A DNA stretch of 64,000 nt from Tetrahymena thermophila SB210 (GCF_000189635.1 NW_002475984.1:1328-65327); one strand, 5' to 3'. Counted from the first letter of the stretch, positions 48,717-63,201 are shown. The notes: a model not told the origin generated them from the sequence alone. A program made the numbers and translations.

Positions 48717-51435
48717 ATGAATAGATCAATTAGTTAACTAAGTAAGACTATTGAATCCACAGGAGGTGGATAAGATGAGATTTTAGAGATATCACAGTCA
48801 TCAATTACTATACCTTAAGGTGAAGGTAGGAAATTTGGAGATATTGGCAAATTATTATCAGCCGCATCAGCGATTTAAAAATTTAAGTCAAATTTTGTAG
48901 CAAATGTAAAAGAAAATGTTGCAAATTAATAAGATATAAAAAACATAACAGAGAGCTATATGATAGAGCAAATTATATTAATGACAGAGTTTTGTTATAC
49001 TCTTAAGGATTATGATAAGCAAGTATAAAATGCTGATTCTTTAAAATAGCGCTAATAAATAGAAGAATAAAGAGATATGTAAGTAAAAGAATTGTTTGTT
49101 AGGCTGCAGGAAGACTAAGTTATAGATTTTTTGTAAAAAGGAAACTACGAAATAGAGATACTGCAAGATATCTTAGATATTTGCTTGGTTATATTTAATG
49201 AGTTTATGCTGAAAGATTAATACATTTATCAAGAATCTCCTCTCTGTAGTTTATTTAGTTTTCTTTAATAACTCACTCTTCTCCCAGAGGCTTAGAATCT
49301 CTTGTTAAATAGCAAAACTTTTTATGAGCTCAGTTCAAAATTCACTAAAAAGTCAATCAAAGATTTAACATTCTGGTAGCGTGAGTTAGAATTTATAACT
49401 GTAATCAGTAATATAGTTTCCTATTAAGAAATAACTGATTTTACAAGTGTTATGTTTTTACAATATGCTGAAATCCTTATATAATTTTATGACTTCATTC
49501 AAAAAGACCATTCTAAAGTTATTGAACAGCGTTAAAAAGAGACCAAAAGAAAAGATATAGAGAGGACACCCAAGTTTCTATAAGAGGAAGGAAAGGAGTA
49601 AATCAGACTCTATCTGGCATTATTACCTGCTTATTTAGTTGAATTTTCTGCCTTCACAAAATACAGTTTTACACTCAATTTTGATAACTTGTAAAATGAT
49701 AAAAAACAAGGATTATCTAACTCAGAAAAACTATAGAGGCAATACACCAAAATAGGTAAAATATTAAATAACTATATTTTCTAAGGAAATTTAATTGCTT
49801 TAAGTAATATCAATACTAACTATTTTTCATACCTCCACTATAAAAGTTTATTTAATTGAATCATTTGTTGTTCTTGTTGTTTTTAAAATAAGAAATAAAA
49901 ATATTTGTTTCACTTTAAAAGTTTAAAAATGTAATAAAAATTAAAATTTAAGAAGAAATAAATGATGAAAATGTCATTCATTTAAATTGTGAACCCATGA
50001 GGGAGGGATTATTGTTGGATTTTAAAATTTATAATAGGCTCTCAATCAAATGTGATAATTGAAATTATTTTTTGAAGATTTTTCTATTTCAAAGTCTTAA
50101 AATCCAAAAAAAGAGAAGTGTCTTTCTAAAAAAACGAATTTAAAGATAAATTTAATTGATGGTTTGATAACTCAATCAAAAATACTTTTGATAACATATT
50201 TTAATTATTTATTATGTATGATTGATTTGTTATTAAAATTTAATAAAAAATAGCAATTTTATGCAGAATGTGTTTAGATAGCATAGAAAAAAATGAGCTT
50301 TCAAAATGTTTAGGCGAGATTGTAACAAAAATGAAAGACATGCTTCCTACTTCATCTTCAATTATAAAGAGAATGATTTTATCATTTTTTAAATATTATG
50401 TAAAGACAAATGATATGAGGTGCTGGTTTAAGTTTTCATCACCTCATTTAGCTATAGACTCAACTAACACAGTTCAGAATGTTATTGTTTTAGGAAATCC
50501 TTATTACTTTGGTAACGAAATAGGTCTTTATACCAATTGGGGTGCTTTTTTCGATGAAGGAGATGTTATTTACCTCAAAGACAGAATAAAATTTGATTAA
50601 ACTTCTTAAATACGTTCGTATTCTATCAGTTTATGGTTTATATATCCTTTTCGTACTTTGAATGAGTATTTAAATCCAGATGAAACTACATTCATAGATA
50701 TAGCTGCTCAGAGTTCCACACCAATAAACAGAATGTAGCGCAAAATTATTAAAAATTTCCGCTGCTTTCTGTAATGCGAGTCAGGAAATGGCTGTATTTT
50801 AGGCATTTTAAATGAATAAAAAGTAGTATTTTTTGATGATGAATTTCGTATGCATTCATTTGATATGGTAAACAAAAATGAAGGATGGAATAATATAATT
50901 TTGAGCGTTGATAATATGACTTAAAATGTAAAAATATATATGAATAGCAAAGAAATTTCAAATAAATTCAATGTCACTATATCTAGAAATATTGCCTTCA
51001 TTGGAAACTCCATTTAAAAAACAGAGCCTTGTGGTACTATTTGTGATTTGAGGTTTTTTGATTCAATTATACCAGATGAGCTTGTAAATTTAAATATATT
51101 TGATTTAAATTTATTTTAAAAATGATATTTTTATTAATAAATAGAAAGATAAAATTGTGCATTATAATAGAATCTAAAATATGCCCGACTTTTTATATTT
51201 TGATTTAGAGTAATTTGGAGTCTGTGAGGCAATCGATTAAGCTTTAGAAAAAAACAAAAAAGATGATAGATTTATTCAAGACACAGTTAAATGCATAATT
51301 AGCCTCACAACCAATCAATACACTAAAGGAAAACTAATATCATAAGGAGTCTTCAATAAAATTGTACCCTTAACATTCCATAAAAGCTATGAAATAAGAT
51401 TGCTTAGTTAAAAAGCTCTTTTGTATTTTTACTGA
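48717..51435 (+). CDS. Multi-exon unknown protein, possible ConA-like segment
   Basis: Exon 1 (48717-49845, phase 1) gives 376 residues of mostly helical sequence. Exon 2 (49953-50051) joins in phase (NDENVIHLNCEPMREGLLLD). A next exon from 50078 fits in phase only with a 26-nt intron, which is unusually short. A later exon ends at 51083 and joins cleanly over a 61-nt intron to 51145-51435 (TGA). The exon start near 50267 is an ATGCAG acceptor. Around 50600-51080, SYSISLWFIYPFRTL, then WNNIILSVDNMTQNVKIYMN and later CGTICDLRFFDSIIPDEL resemble the beta-strand pattern of concanavalin/LamG-like domains. An alpha-solenoid followed by such a domain recalls neurobeachin-type proteins, but there is no BEACH domain. 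The middle of the gene is provisional; function unknown. Confidence 0.55.
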
Positions 51436-52449
51436 TAGCAAATTTTTATTTTTTATTAAGTTTTTTGTTAAAATATTATTTATTTTTAAAGAATATTTAA
51501 TCTTCTAAATAAATCTCTTAAAAAATAAATAAATAAATCAGTGTAAAATTTTAAATAAAAAACATTGAAATTTATATTTTTATTATTTTATTTAATAAAT
51601 TGATAAATATAAATTTATTTTTATTTAATATATTTTAATAAATATTTAAATCAATTAAAATATAATCTTCAATAAGAATAAGAGAAGGAAAGTAAAATAA
51701 AATAAAAACAAAATTTAATTTTTTGAAAATAAATAAATTAAAAAATTTTATAAACTATTTTATGAAAATATTTAATAATAGTTCAATCTGATAATATGAT
51801 TAGTTAAAAATTATAAAAATAAAGACTCCTTTGAGCATGGCTCATTGTGAAGATTACATTTGTTAATAGTAATTGTCAGAATTTTATTTAATTAAAATTC
51901 AGTATTTTTCTGAAAAATTTATCTTATTTCCAAATTAGTATTACTAACTAACGGCCTTAAAAATAATGTAAATTAATTAATTTATGTGCCAGTAAAAAGA
52001 ATTCCTTTTTTTACAAACATATTTGAAAAACAATAAATTGAATTCTCTATTCAATTGCATTAAATAATGATAAGTGTTTAAGCATGCATTTTGGATTATG
52101 AAGACTTTTTTTAATATCAAAGTTATTAACAACCTTAAAAAAATATAAGATTGTAAAAATTTCAAATGATATGATCAGAAATAAGCGATTAAAAAGTAAA
52201 TAAAAATGATTTGAATACTTAATAGATTTAACATATTAAACAGTAATTTTTGTTGTATAAAGTATTTTATTATAAATTTAGTGACTTAGAAGTACGTAAA
52301 AAAAATTTAAATATATTTTGTCCATATATATATTTAATATAAGAAATTACTTCATATAACAATCTCATTTTATTTAATTCAGTTTAACTTACTTCCAAAT
52401 TATTTCAGTGCAAATTTTCTACCAAACTTCAATCCATGATGAATTTGTT
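51436..52449. other. Convergent intergenic region
   Basis: 1 kb between two converging genes. AT-rich. The short frame at 51977-52165 on the minus strand has no coding character. A GAGCATGGCTCATTG short palindromic patch lies near 51835. Nothing else seen. Confidence 0.45.
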
Positions 52450-53583
52450 TCAGAATTATTGATAAGAGTAGGGATTTTATTGTTGTAAGACAGGGTATCT
52501 TCTTACATTTTATGCATCAACAACTTCTACTGATTATCTGCTTGACTGATCATTATTGATGCTTAATTAAGGAAGTTCAACAGTCATGAAGTTTTAGTTG
52601 CTGGGGATAGCTACAGGTCTTTGAGGAACCGAAGCGTGTTCATTGGATGGAACAGCATAATATGGCTAGGCGTGAACAACTGGAATGGCAACTCTTGGTT
52701 GTTAAGGTTATAATTGTTATTAGCTAATTAGAGTATTGGTTAATTGAGGATATTAGTAATTCATTTAAACAGGTTATCCGACAGGGATGCTAGGTTAGCT
52801 GTTTTATTGAAGGAAGAGCTCGTGAGGATTGTTAGAACTATTCAATTATTATTAGACAGTTTGTTATTAAACGTATTATTCTCTCATAGTTCTCTATCTT
52901 TCTCTTCTTTGTTATCTCTTTCTCTTGCAGCACTTGACTAACTTTACTAGAACAGCAATAACTAATAAAATGGAGGCAATATTTATTGCGATTCTTGCAG
53001 GCTTAGGCAATCTTTTGTAGGCCATTTTTAATTTAGATCCTTATTTTTTGAATTAGCTGTGATAACCAGATCCTTTAGATTCAACAAGGTTAGAAGAGCT
53101 TCTCAAATGACCTTAATCATTCTTTTCTTCGTGTTTTCCTTATTTTTTTCTCATATCACCGCCACGTCTGTTTTCGTGATCACTTTCTTCTTCTCTGTGG
53201 TGTTTTTCTCTCTTATGATTTTGGTGTCTTTTTTCATCTTCTTCTCTTTCATGCTTTTTACCTTCATGATGTTTCTTTTCCCATTTATGTTCTTCACGTT
53301 GTTTTTCGTGATTTTTATGATCTCTTTCACCATGTTTTTTGGTTTTATTAAATGAGCTTACATCTGTCGAATTCTATTCATCGATTTCATGAGGATATTA
53401 TTGAGGAACAGGTGGCAATTATTTTTGAGTCCAAGCTGAATTATTTAAATATTATTCAGTTTAGTTATAGGTAGTAGCACCGTGAGTAAAATTGTACAAT
53501 TATTTTAAGTCTTCGTTATCGACTTAGAAAGCCTGAGCTTAAATGCAAATTAGTGCAATTGATAAAACAATCAGTGTTTTCAT
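52450..53583 (-). CDS. Type I membrane protein with His/Lys/Glu-rich ectodomain
   Basis: A single exon of 377 residues on the minus strand. Residues 1-19 are a signal peptide (MKTLIVLSIALICIQAQAF). The ectodomain becomes extremely charged at about 85-150, with repeated short runs such as HKNHEKQREEHKWEKKHHEG and KREKHHREEE. A single transmembrane helix (RIAINIASILLVIAVLVKLV, near residue 200) is followed by a Cys-Cys plus basic stop-transfer motif, then a ~150-residue cytoplasmic tail rich in Gln, Pro and Val. His-rich charged stretches can bind metal ions; that is a guess here. No known family. The antisense strand gives a long hydrophobic frame, which is a shadow of the charged region. Confidence 0.82.
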
Positions 53584-54070
53584 CTGGTTTTAGTTTATTT
53601 TTAATAAAATTAATATTTATTATTATTATTAATTATTTAATTAATTATAAGATTTAGCTGGAACTTTATATTCTAAATTTGAGTCAAGGCCTTATAAATA
53701 ATTAATTTTGTAATGAAATTCTTTCTTTTTTTTCTATCTCACTTTTTTCCTTTTTAATTTCAGGCAAAGAAGAAAATAAGATTAAAGTTTCTAATTAATT
53801 AAATGAAGAATGAAAAATGTAATTTAATAATTAAATCAATTTTTGTCGCTAACTCTTGCTAACTCAAGTCAAAAATTAATTAGAAAAAATAGACTAATTT
53901 TTTTAATAAAATTTTGCGCTTACATGCGCTTTAAGCATGTTCAGGCAAAAAATAAATTAAAAAGTAACTCTCAATTATAAATATGAATACAAAGAATATT
54001 TCATTGATTTTAAAAATCTAATTAAAGCAAATGTTTTTTAAATTATTGATTAAAATTATTTTTAGTTGTC
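53584..54070. other. Intergenic region between two minus-strand genes
   Basis: AT-rich. Contains two copies of TTGCTAACTC near 53850 and a GCGCTT...ATGCGCTTT direct repeat near 53916-53935. Presumably the promoter of the membrane-protein gene and the 3' flank of the next one. Confidence 0.4.
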
Positions 54071-57000
54071 TCATTTAGAGATCATAGAATCTTCTAATTC
54101 ATAAAACGCATCTTGAATTTGATTGAACTTCACAGGCACAAGTAAATCCACTTCATACCTATTTAAAAATATAAGCAAGCATTAATCAAAAATAATTAAC
54201 GTTAGATTAAAATATTATTTAAATTTATTTACTCCAAAACAAAGCGCTTAGACTCTTCATCTAACAGTCTGTAAGAAATCCATAAAACTTTATTATAAAT
54301 AAATAATTTATTAGATTGAAGCAATCATTATAATATATTAGAATAAATGAGGGGAACCTAATAAGAAAAATTGATAGATAGATAAATAGATTCAATGTAA
54401 AATTGCGGAAATTAATAGACTCTGCAATTTTCTAAATCGATTTTACTTCCAAAATTAAACATTCTAGATTAGTCGATTAAAATAAGTTTTTTGGTCAAAA
54501 ATTTTTGAAATTCAAACAAATTCAGAGCAGAATTAATTAACTTAATTTAAAAATTAAAAACTTTGCTTTCTTATAAAATATATCAATCATTAATTAATTA
54601 ATAAATAAATAAATTGATTGTTTATTTTAAATAGCTACTCTTTCCAACTTAATCTAAATTCTATCAAAACTACAAAACGCATTATAAATTTTTACATTAA
54701 TCTTTATCAAGCTTCTGTTTCAATTAGCTATCAAGATTCTCTATTATTTCTTTGAAGCTGTCAGTATAAGAGTTGCATCTCATTAGTCGCTTCTTAATTT
54801 TAGAGCAAATGTCTTTCCAGCAAACCCTTAACTGGTCAATGTTTCTAACAAAATCCTAATTTTTTCCAGAATAAAAAGAGAATGTGCTTTTTAAATTCAA
54901 ATATCTTTGAATAACTTATTTTACGTTATGCGAAATTTAATTAGAAAATGCTGTCTGTTTATCAATTTTAAATAATCCTTCTTAAAGGGAGATGCTTGCA
55001 AATTTATTCAATGAAAGATTTCTTTCACCTAATTTTTAAAAATTTAAATGAAAAAAGTTAGCAAAAGGTTTTTTTAAATAAAAAACTCCATTTTTTCTTG
55101 TTTTTTTAATAAAAAGGATGCATTTTTGAGTAATAAAATTTTAAACAATTTTTGATTGTGATTATAATTACCATCAGAGGAGATAATATCAGCTTCACTT
55201 AAAAACAAATCCTAAGCTTTTTTTAAATCAAATCTTTCTTTTTCTAAATGACGATACAAAGTAATAAATTCATCAATTTCTATTTAGCCATTTTTATTAA
55301 GCTAATTTTATAATTTAAAGTTTTTTAAAAATAAAATAAATGCCAAAAAAAATATGTTTACATCTGCTGCAAAAAATAAATCTTCTACATTTCCTAGGAC
55401 ATTATTTTTTGTTTAATTATATTTTTCTAATATTTACTCCATCATATCATCAAAGTCTATTCAAAAATATTAAAAATTTTTAAAACTAATTTAAATAATA
55501 AGTAAATTTAAATTTTAATATAAATTTATTGTAAAAAATTTAATTTAAAAAAGCTTAAAGTTTCTTTTTAATATTAGGTAATCCAAATGCTTATTTTATT
55601 TATCAAGATAAAAATTTTATTTCTGAAAAATAAGTTTAAATTGAATTATTTAATAGTGGGAATTAAATAAAGAATATATGATTATTTAAAAAATTAAAAA
55701 TTTTAAATAAAATGTTTAAATATTACCTATTAAATCTGATTTATTCTTATCCTAAATCTTGTTTTTGTTAATCTAATTTATAAATTATGAAATAAATTAT
55801 ATTTAATACAAATAAATTTTTATTTTTACCCAATCAACTAATTCTATTACTTTATCTTGACTTATGATATCTTGAAATTAATTTGTTAACGCTTATAGCG
55901 AAAGTTCCTAATTTTTTAAGTAAGAATTTAAATATTTAAACAATAAATAACTTCATTTTAATTTAGAATATCAAAACTAAATTATTTAGAAGCAATTAAA
56001 AAGAGATTAATAACATTGCTGATTGCATTATCGTAAATTTAAAATTTATAAAAATTTAGTTTAGTAAAAAAACTAAAGCCATAAAAATAAACCATTAAAA
56101 AATAAAAATCTAATTTCACAAAAAAGATAAAAAGCTGTTAATTAATTGATTAATAAATTAACTTAAATAAGAATATTAACTAATTTTTTTAAGAAATAAT
56201 TAATTAATCTATTTACATGAGAAATGAACATTCTATCAAATGGCTAATTTATAATTTGCATGCCACTGTTTCCAGACTCTTCAACGAATTTAAGACATTT
56301 AATATAGAGCTCAAAATCTTAACTATCGTAAGGATCATAAATTCTAGCAAATCGTGAAAACATTTTGATTCTAGAGTTATCTAAGTATTTCATTGTGCTC
56401 TCTAAAAATTATTAAAGTTTAGTCTCAGCAACTTTCTTTAAACCGTATTTCTACATCATGTTGTCGTAAGCTATAACATATAAAGGGTTTTACACATTTT
56501 AAGGGTTTTTAATTCTATCTTAATAAACATTCAATACAAATTTTATGATATTGTTTTTTGTTTATGAAATTTAGTGCTTATTTTCCTTTATCCTATCTTA
56601 AACTTTGCTTAATAATTTAAGAGCAGGTTCTGCATTAGCACTGATAGTTCTGTCCTTTTTTTAAACTTATCCTAATTTAAATTCATATGTCTTTGTTTTC
56701 TTATTAGTAAACAGTCTCATCGACGATCTTCTCACATTATGAATCTGAGGAAGGTAGTCATCAAAGTCTACATCTTCTTTACCATCTTCGTCATTGATTA
56801 TAAAATCGTTAGTTAAATCTCCTAACTAGTTTATTAGAGCATCAAACCTAGACCTTCTAGCTTACTTATTTTTGAATATTTATGTGGGAGAATTTTCTAT
56901 TTTTAAATTTATTAAAATTTTTTATTTTAAGAAATATTTGAAAAAAAAAGCTTTAGAAAGAAAGAAATAAAGAAAGTAATTTAAAATTTTTAAAACACCT

Positions 57001-60000
57001 CCACCTCCAGGTTTAGAAATACTTTTCTTTGACTAAGGTTGTGACATTTTAAAGTTCTTAGCCATGCTTTTAGTCTTAGAAGTTGGAGAGCTCTATTGTT
57101 CTATTGGAACAAATTCAATTATGGAAATATTTTCAGGTTCATCTGATTTAATTTCTTCTTTAGGAAAAGGAATATCGTTAAATGATTCTTAAGTATTTTA
57201 TCCCATATCTTATATTGAATATTCATTTGTTTATTATTATATTTTTCTATTTTCTTGTACTAGCTACTTAGCAATATCTTATATTTTTATTATAGTATTC
57301 TTTTAACTCCTTATGATGTCCTTGAGTTACTTTACCTTGTTAATTAGTTTCTTATTTTTATTAGTCAAATCAGAGACATTGTCTTTGATTTCTTCTATCT
57401 CCAGCTTGGCATCTTCTAACTATAATTATTAATTTTATTTAATAAAATTTAAGTTTCAAACTAATAAAATTCAATTAAAATTAAAAATAAATTATGAAAT
57501 TTTTTAATAGAAATTTTAATCTACCAAAATCATATCAAAGAAAAAATCAATAAATCTATTTTAGATTTTGAAATCTACAATAATTCATAAATATTCTCGT
57601 TTTTTTGTTTGAGTTTAACCATATATTGATAGATAGATATAATTAAGGTAAAATATTTTTGTAAAAATGAGAGATAACTATGATGCAAAAATAGGAAAAC
57701 TGAACATTAAATTTGATTTTGTTTGTTTAAATAAATTTTAAATTTGAAAAAATTTAAATTGTTATCATTTTGTTTATTAAATTAACATCTTTTTAATCAA
57801 AAAATAATTTCTGAGTTTTATTTAAAAATATTTCTTTATATTAAAGCTATTAAATGTGGATCAAGAGCTGAAAAGGATAAATAAATATCTGATCATTTAT
57901 TAGATTTTATTTGTTTGTTTTACAAAATTTTTATTATTAAAAAATAGACATAAATAAAGAATTAAAAATTAAGTTCATCTTAAAAGATTAAAGAATTATT
58001 TACTTCTTTCATCTGCTGGATTTTTTCTTCCTAGTCTTATTGAGGATCGGGATTGATATTTTAAAATTGATTTTCATTTTAATTTTAAAAAGATTTTGAG
58101 GATTGTTTTATCAAAGATTGTTCATTCTCAATTGGTTATTGCTCAGTTATTTCATTCTAGTTTTGAGGACTTGTTTCTTAGTTTTTAGCTTTTTGCTCTT
58201 CTTACTCTTTAGTAATCAGATTCAGCATTATGTCAATATTTTATTTAATGATATCTGGCAGATCAGAATTATCTCTGATTGCTTAATAAATAGACCTCCA
58301 ATCTGTTTAATTTATTTCAACATTACCAAATTAAGAAGTAGTGGAAGAAGTTAATTAAATCTTTTCTTTTTCGATATATTTTTTTAATTACTCTTCAATT
58401 TTATCAATTTTATTCTAAAATTCTTTTGTTTATTTTTTTTAATCTTACTGTAATTGTTGGATTTCTTTAGTTTTAATCTAAGATCCCATTTCTTTTTCTT
58501 TTATAATTTTCTCTTTTTGTGTTATTAATTAATCTTTTTCAGCTAATAATTACTCCATTTACTCTATTTCCTCCTCTTGTTGTTAAATCTTTTATTCCTG
58601 ATCCTTCTTTATGTTTTAGATTTCTTATTAAAGCTGCTACTTTTCCAATTACATTTACTATTTCTCTAAATTAAGTTATTCTATCAATTACTTAAGTTAT
58701 TAATTTTAATTTGGCTATTTTTATTTTTAATTTGACTGTTGCTTACTATCCCTTTGCAATCTCTACGACTGTTAACTATTTTATTTTTCTTTTTATTATT
58801 ATTGCTAGCTATATTTTTGCTATAATTCATTTTCTATTTATTCTCTTAGTTATTATTTTATTTAACTTCTTAAATTGCTCTCTATTTGCTCCTTCAATTC
58901 CTACTCTATTTATTGTCTTAATTAGTTTTCTCTTTCTTAAATTGCTTGATTTATTATATCACTTTGATCTTTTTCTATTCTTTCTTATTAACTATTGGTT
59001 TAATGCTTTTCTTAGTTTATTTCAATATTCTCTGTCTAAGTTTCTTCCTCAGTAAAAGTTTCTTTGTTTTTAAGTATTTATTTATCAAATTTAATAAATA
59101 ATTTTAAAGAATTTGGTTTAAAATAAAATAAACAAACAGACAAAAAAATCTTACTTATTGGGAATCTTAACTTCGAAAATTCATAAAGTGATTCCATTTC
59201 AATATTTAATTCCTCTAAATGTAGAATAGAATTGTTAGCTGATTTACATCTTTTTTCAATTTTCAACTGCTATGTTTAGTAATTAGCTGCTTTGAAATCA
59301 ATGAAATTATTTTACTTAGGAGTTTTTTACACATTAGGAGTTGACAATTGTATAGAATTGCTTTATTTTTAATAGTTTTAAATGCTTTAATACTTTTAGT
59401 CTTCTAACTGCTTTAACCTAATATAAGCTTTTTCTTCCATTTTTTATCGATTTTCTTAATTCTTTTATTAATTTACATATTCAGTTTAGTAGAAATCATT
59501 ATCCCAAGATAGCAATTTTATGTTTTGCTTCAGAGATTCTATTTCTGCATCTTTAATTTTTATTTCTGACTAAAATTTATCATTAACTTCTTTCAATACA
59601 TGATTATTTTATATCGCCATATCCAAATTACTTGTAAGTTCATCAATGCTTATTTGCATTTAAGAGAGACTCTTGCTTAACTAATTTATATTAGCTTCAT
59701 AACCTTTTGATATTCTATTAACGTCCTCAATATATAACTTTTCTAAATTCCTTTTTTCAGTAGCATTTAATTCTATTAGCTTCTCAAATAAAGTTAAATA
59801 TGCATCCCAAACTTTTTATATGAGCAATCCTCTCTCAGTACACTAAAGGCTAACCTATAAAAAAGTTAAAAATTATTTAATATTATAAAATTAATATGTA
59901 TATTATATATTGCTTATAACTAATATGCATAATAATTAAACAATTTATTTGAGATATTTCTTATAAAAATATTTGATAAATATTTTATTTTCTTATTTAT

Positions 60001-62044
60001 TATCTATAATAAGTTATATTATTGTTCCTATTTTTAAAAGAATTACTTGGCGAATGAGTTCTTTTAAACAAGCTGTATAAATTAGCTAAACATTTTCTAA
60101 AACTTAATCGGCTTTCAAGTTATTTTCTGAATAAATTTGTTAGAGCATTACTTCTAGCCAGTTCTCAAGGTCTTATACATCTTATCTGCTGGTAGTATTT
60201 TTATATTATTGCTATTAATTTTCGCTTTACTAAAATTTGTTATTATCTCTGACACTTTGAAAATGCTTAGAATTTAAATCTGTATTACTACCTTTGATCA
60301 CATTTTGATATTATTTTTGGTTCATAGTTTCTGAAAATCTTCTCTATGGGGATAAGGAATTTACAATAGATCTTTACAAGTGAAAAGACTGATAGGATTC
60401 CTTTTTATTTTCAGTAACCTAAAAAACACTCTACTTAAACTGTTCACCGTTACTGTCAGTAATATTAACTAAAACCGGGTCTATGAGCTTTTAATCAGAA
60501 ACATAGCTTAGATTTTTGTTTTCCATAATTTTCTTCAAGTCTGCTTAATACTAAACCTTTATATTCCCTAGTGCCACTAATGAAAAAAATGTTTTAATAA
60601 AAATATTTATTAAATTTAATGTTGTTTGTTACTCTTGACCCAAAACTTATTCTTATTTAATCTACTTTTATGTAAAGTTTAAATGTCTTTAGGTGTCAAA
60701 AGCATAGAGTCATATATTTTTTATTTACATTTAGGATAATCCATTATATTTGTAAAATGTTATTCAAGGTGAGAAATGTCAGAGAATACCTTTCGTTGCT
60801 TGCCTGTAAATGATGAAGTAGTCTGTAAATTTTATATTTTCCTATATTTTTAATTAATTATTTAATATATAATTTTCAAAATATACATATTTAAATATAG
60901 ATTTCATATACTTTAATTTCTCTTATATCTATCTCCACTCACTCCAAAATTTTAAAATAGTTTTAAAGAATAAAAACAAAATATTAATAAAAATATTTTT
61001 TGTGAGTTGGTCTTATTTATAAGAAATTTCAGTATTTAAAAATAAAGAAGAGAATTCTTTATTAAAAAAAATATTATTTATTTACTGCAACATAGACGAT
61101 GGCTTGCTAGATTATATTAGGTCTGATTAGCTTTTTAAATTATAGGATGAATTACGAAGGAAATTGCTCTTATGTAGTAAATTTTATCTTTTAATTGCTT
61201 CAGAATTAATATCTACTGATTTATTGTTAACGTTACTGCTATTCATTTGAGAAGAATTTAGTATTCCTATTATCGATTTGCTCTAATCAAATTTCATGCT
61301 TGACTAATTCAATATCGAATTTAAACGCTAGTCACTTTTAGATTTACTAAGAGTCTATGTATCTTATGTTGTTAAATTGCTCTTCAACTAAAATTTTGGA
61401 ATAGTTTGTGTACTTCCGAAAATAGAAAAATCGCTTCCTTCAGTTAAAACAGGCCCATTAAGTAAATTTTACGAAAAATTCCCTCTTTTTGTTTTGCTTT
61501 AGTTAATAACTATATTATCATCATCTGGTAGAGTGATTTATTGCTTTTCTTCATTTAGAGATATTAAATCGTAAGTTTATTCTGTTTTTGAATAGACATT
61601 GCTAGTTTAAGGTTGCTTTGTCTCTATTTAAAATATTGGATTTAGCTTTAGAGTTTAATTTTATTATTATTTATGCAATGCTTCTATTTTTTTAATTCCT
61701 CCATTTCCTTCCTAATTTTTAAAATCAGTAAAGATAGAAACCTAAGTATTATGTTTCCTACCTTGATCTAATTGCTCCTTAAGTTTAGAAGCTGGCGAAA
61801 TGCATATTAATTATTTAGAAATTTGCTTGACTTGTAGCTTTTCATCGCTATACTCAACAGGCATATTAAACTCATTATAATAATCTTTATTATTTGTTGA
61901 CTTCTACATCTTATTATCTTGCAAAACTAACTATTAATTCCCATTTTTACTATATGTTTTGAGCATTAGCTTCTAACTTAATTTTTAATTTATCTATTAG
62001 TCGTCCAAGCTATTAGGTTTATATCTATTCCTAATTCCATTCAT
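54071..62044 (-). CDS. Axonemal dynein light-chain-domain protein (AXDND1/DNALI1-like), 14 exons
   Basis: Exons 5' to 3': 61086-62044, 60633-60841, 60047-60576, 59155-59854, 58004-59061, 56999-57419, 56217-56896, 55830-55907, 55727-55772, 55362-55456, 55172-55301, 54696-55028, 54233-54287, 54071-54158. All phases agree: 5382 bases, 1793 residues, TGA. Residues 1-320 are polar. At about 545-600, IYTACLKELIRQVSLQCTER followed by GLL closely matches the axonemal dynein light-chain domain of DNALI1/p28. A long Gln/Glu/Lys coiled coil (about 600-1230) follows, then a globular part, then EF-hand-like loops (INKNKIQDKNKSD at 1546; LNKNGQIEIDEF at 1593). A single dynein light-chain domain inside a much longer protein resembles AXDND1. 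Expected at the ciliary axoneme. The EF-hand part is unusual for that family. Confidence 0.8.
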
Positions 62045-63201
62045 TTTTATTTGTGGGCTTAGTTCCTAATTTTTATAAAATTTAGTTGAAATTAGCAGCC
62101 AGTCTACTTACTTACTTATTTAATTAATTAATATATTTATTTATAATTGGGTTCAATAAGAATTATTGAAAAACAGTAGAAATTGTTTAAACAACTAGTT
62201 TGAAAATTAAAATAAATACATGCATTAATTCATTGATTCTTTTATAGATTGACTGCCATTTACAATTACAATTAATTTTTTACAATGAGTATGAAATTCC
62301 ATATATTTTTATTTATAATTCTACTTTTTCTATTAAATATGTATTTATGTATAAATACTTGGTTGTATTTATATAGTACATTATCACTTTATTTCAATAT
62401 AAATCTTCTATGACAAATATAACTTTTTTAAATTCAATTAGATATCATAGTAATTTATTGAGCTAGAAACAATTAGCTATTATAGAAACTATTAAATCAA
62501 AATTTATTTTTTTCTAACAAACATCATAAATTTATCATTTGCTTTAAAAATATAACAAAATGTCAAGAAGTAAATAATCGGTTTTATTAACAAAATATTA
62601 ATATTATATCAACTTTACTTTTCTGTGTAAAGATTAAAGGCTAATAAATTTTAAAATTGAATTATTTATTTATTTTATGTCTGAAAAATTTAAATAATTT
62701 AAAATTTAATAAAAACAAATAAAAAATGAGAAAGAAAAAATATTTTAAAAAAACTAAAATTTTTTGAGTCAAGTAAGATTACCTTAACTTAATTAATTAG
62801 GATTGATTGATTGATGACAATTTAAAATCTGAAAATAAAAGTTTTTATTTTTTGATATTTAAAACATTTTTCCTTTTATTATCATTTTTTATGGAATTCA
62901 CTAAAATTATTTAGTAAAAGATTTAAATGAAATTTTTCTTTTAAAAACTTTTCTCAATTTGTAATAAAAGATTTTTTTTCTTAAGAATTTTCTAAATTAT
63001 TCTGGATTAAATTGTGAGAATAAATGTTTTTCTATTATATTTATAATTTTGATTTTGCTTATTAGTGTTGTTGTATTGAAATTTTTTTGTTCATCTTCTA
63101 TTAAATAGTTTTTTTGTGGGTTTATATTATATTTTTTTTAATTAGAATTAATTGGTAGAGTAGGTAGGTAATAAATAAGTAGTTACTAAACAAAAGAAGA
63201 A
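62045..63201. other. Divergent intergenic region
   Basis: 1.15 kb of AT-rich sequence between divergent genes. No RNA gene or repeat recognised. A TAGG/TAAG-rich leader precedes the next ATG. Confidence 0.45.

Noticed and set aside
53059-53355. 98-residue Phe-rich plus-strand ORF
   Set aside because: It is the antisense of the His/Lys/Glu-rich part of the membrane protein on the minus strand.
58103-59055. Hydrophobic plus-strand ORFs of 83 and 114 residues
   Set aside because: Antisense shadows of the Gln/Lys/Glu coiled coil of the dynein light-chain-domain gene.
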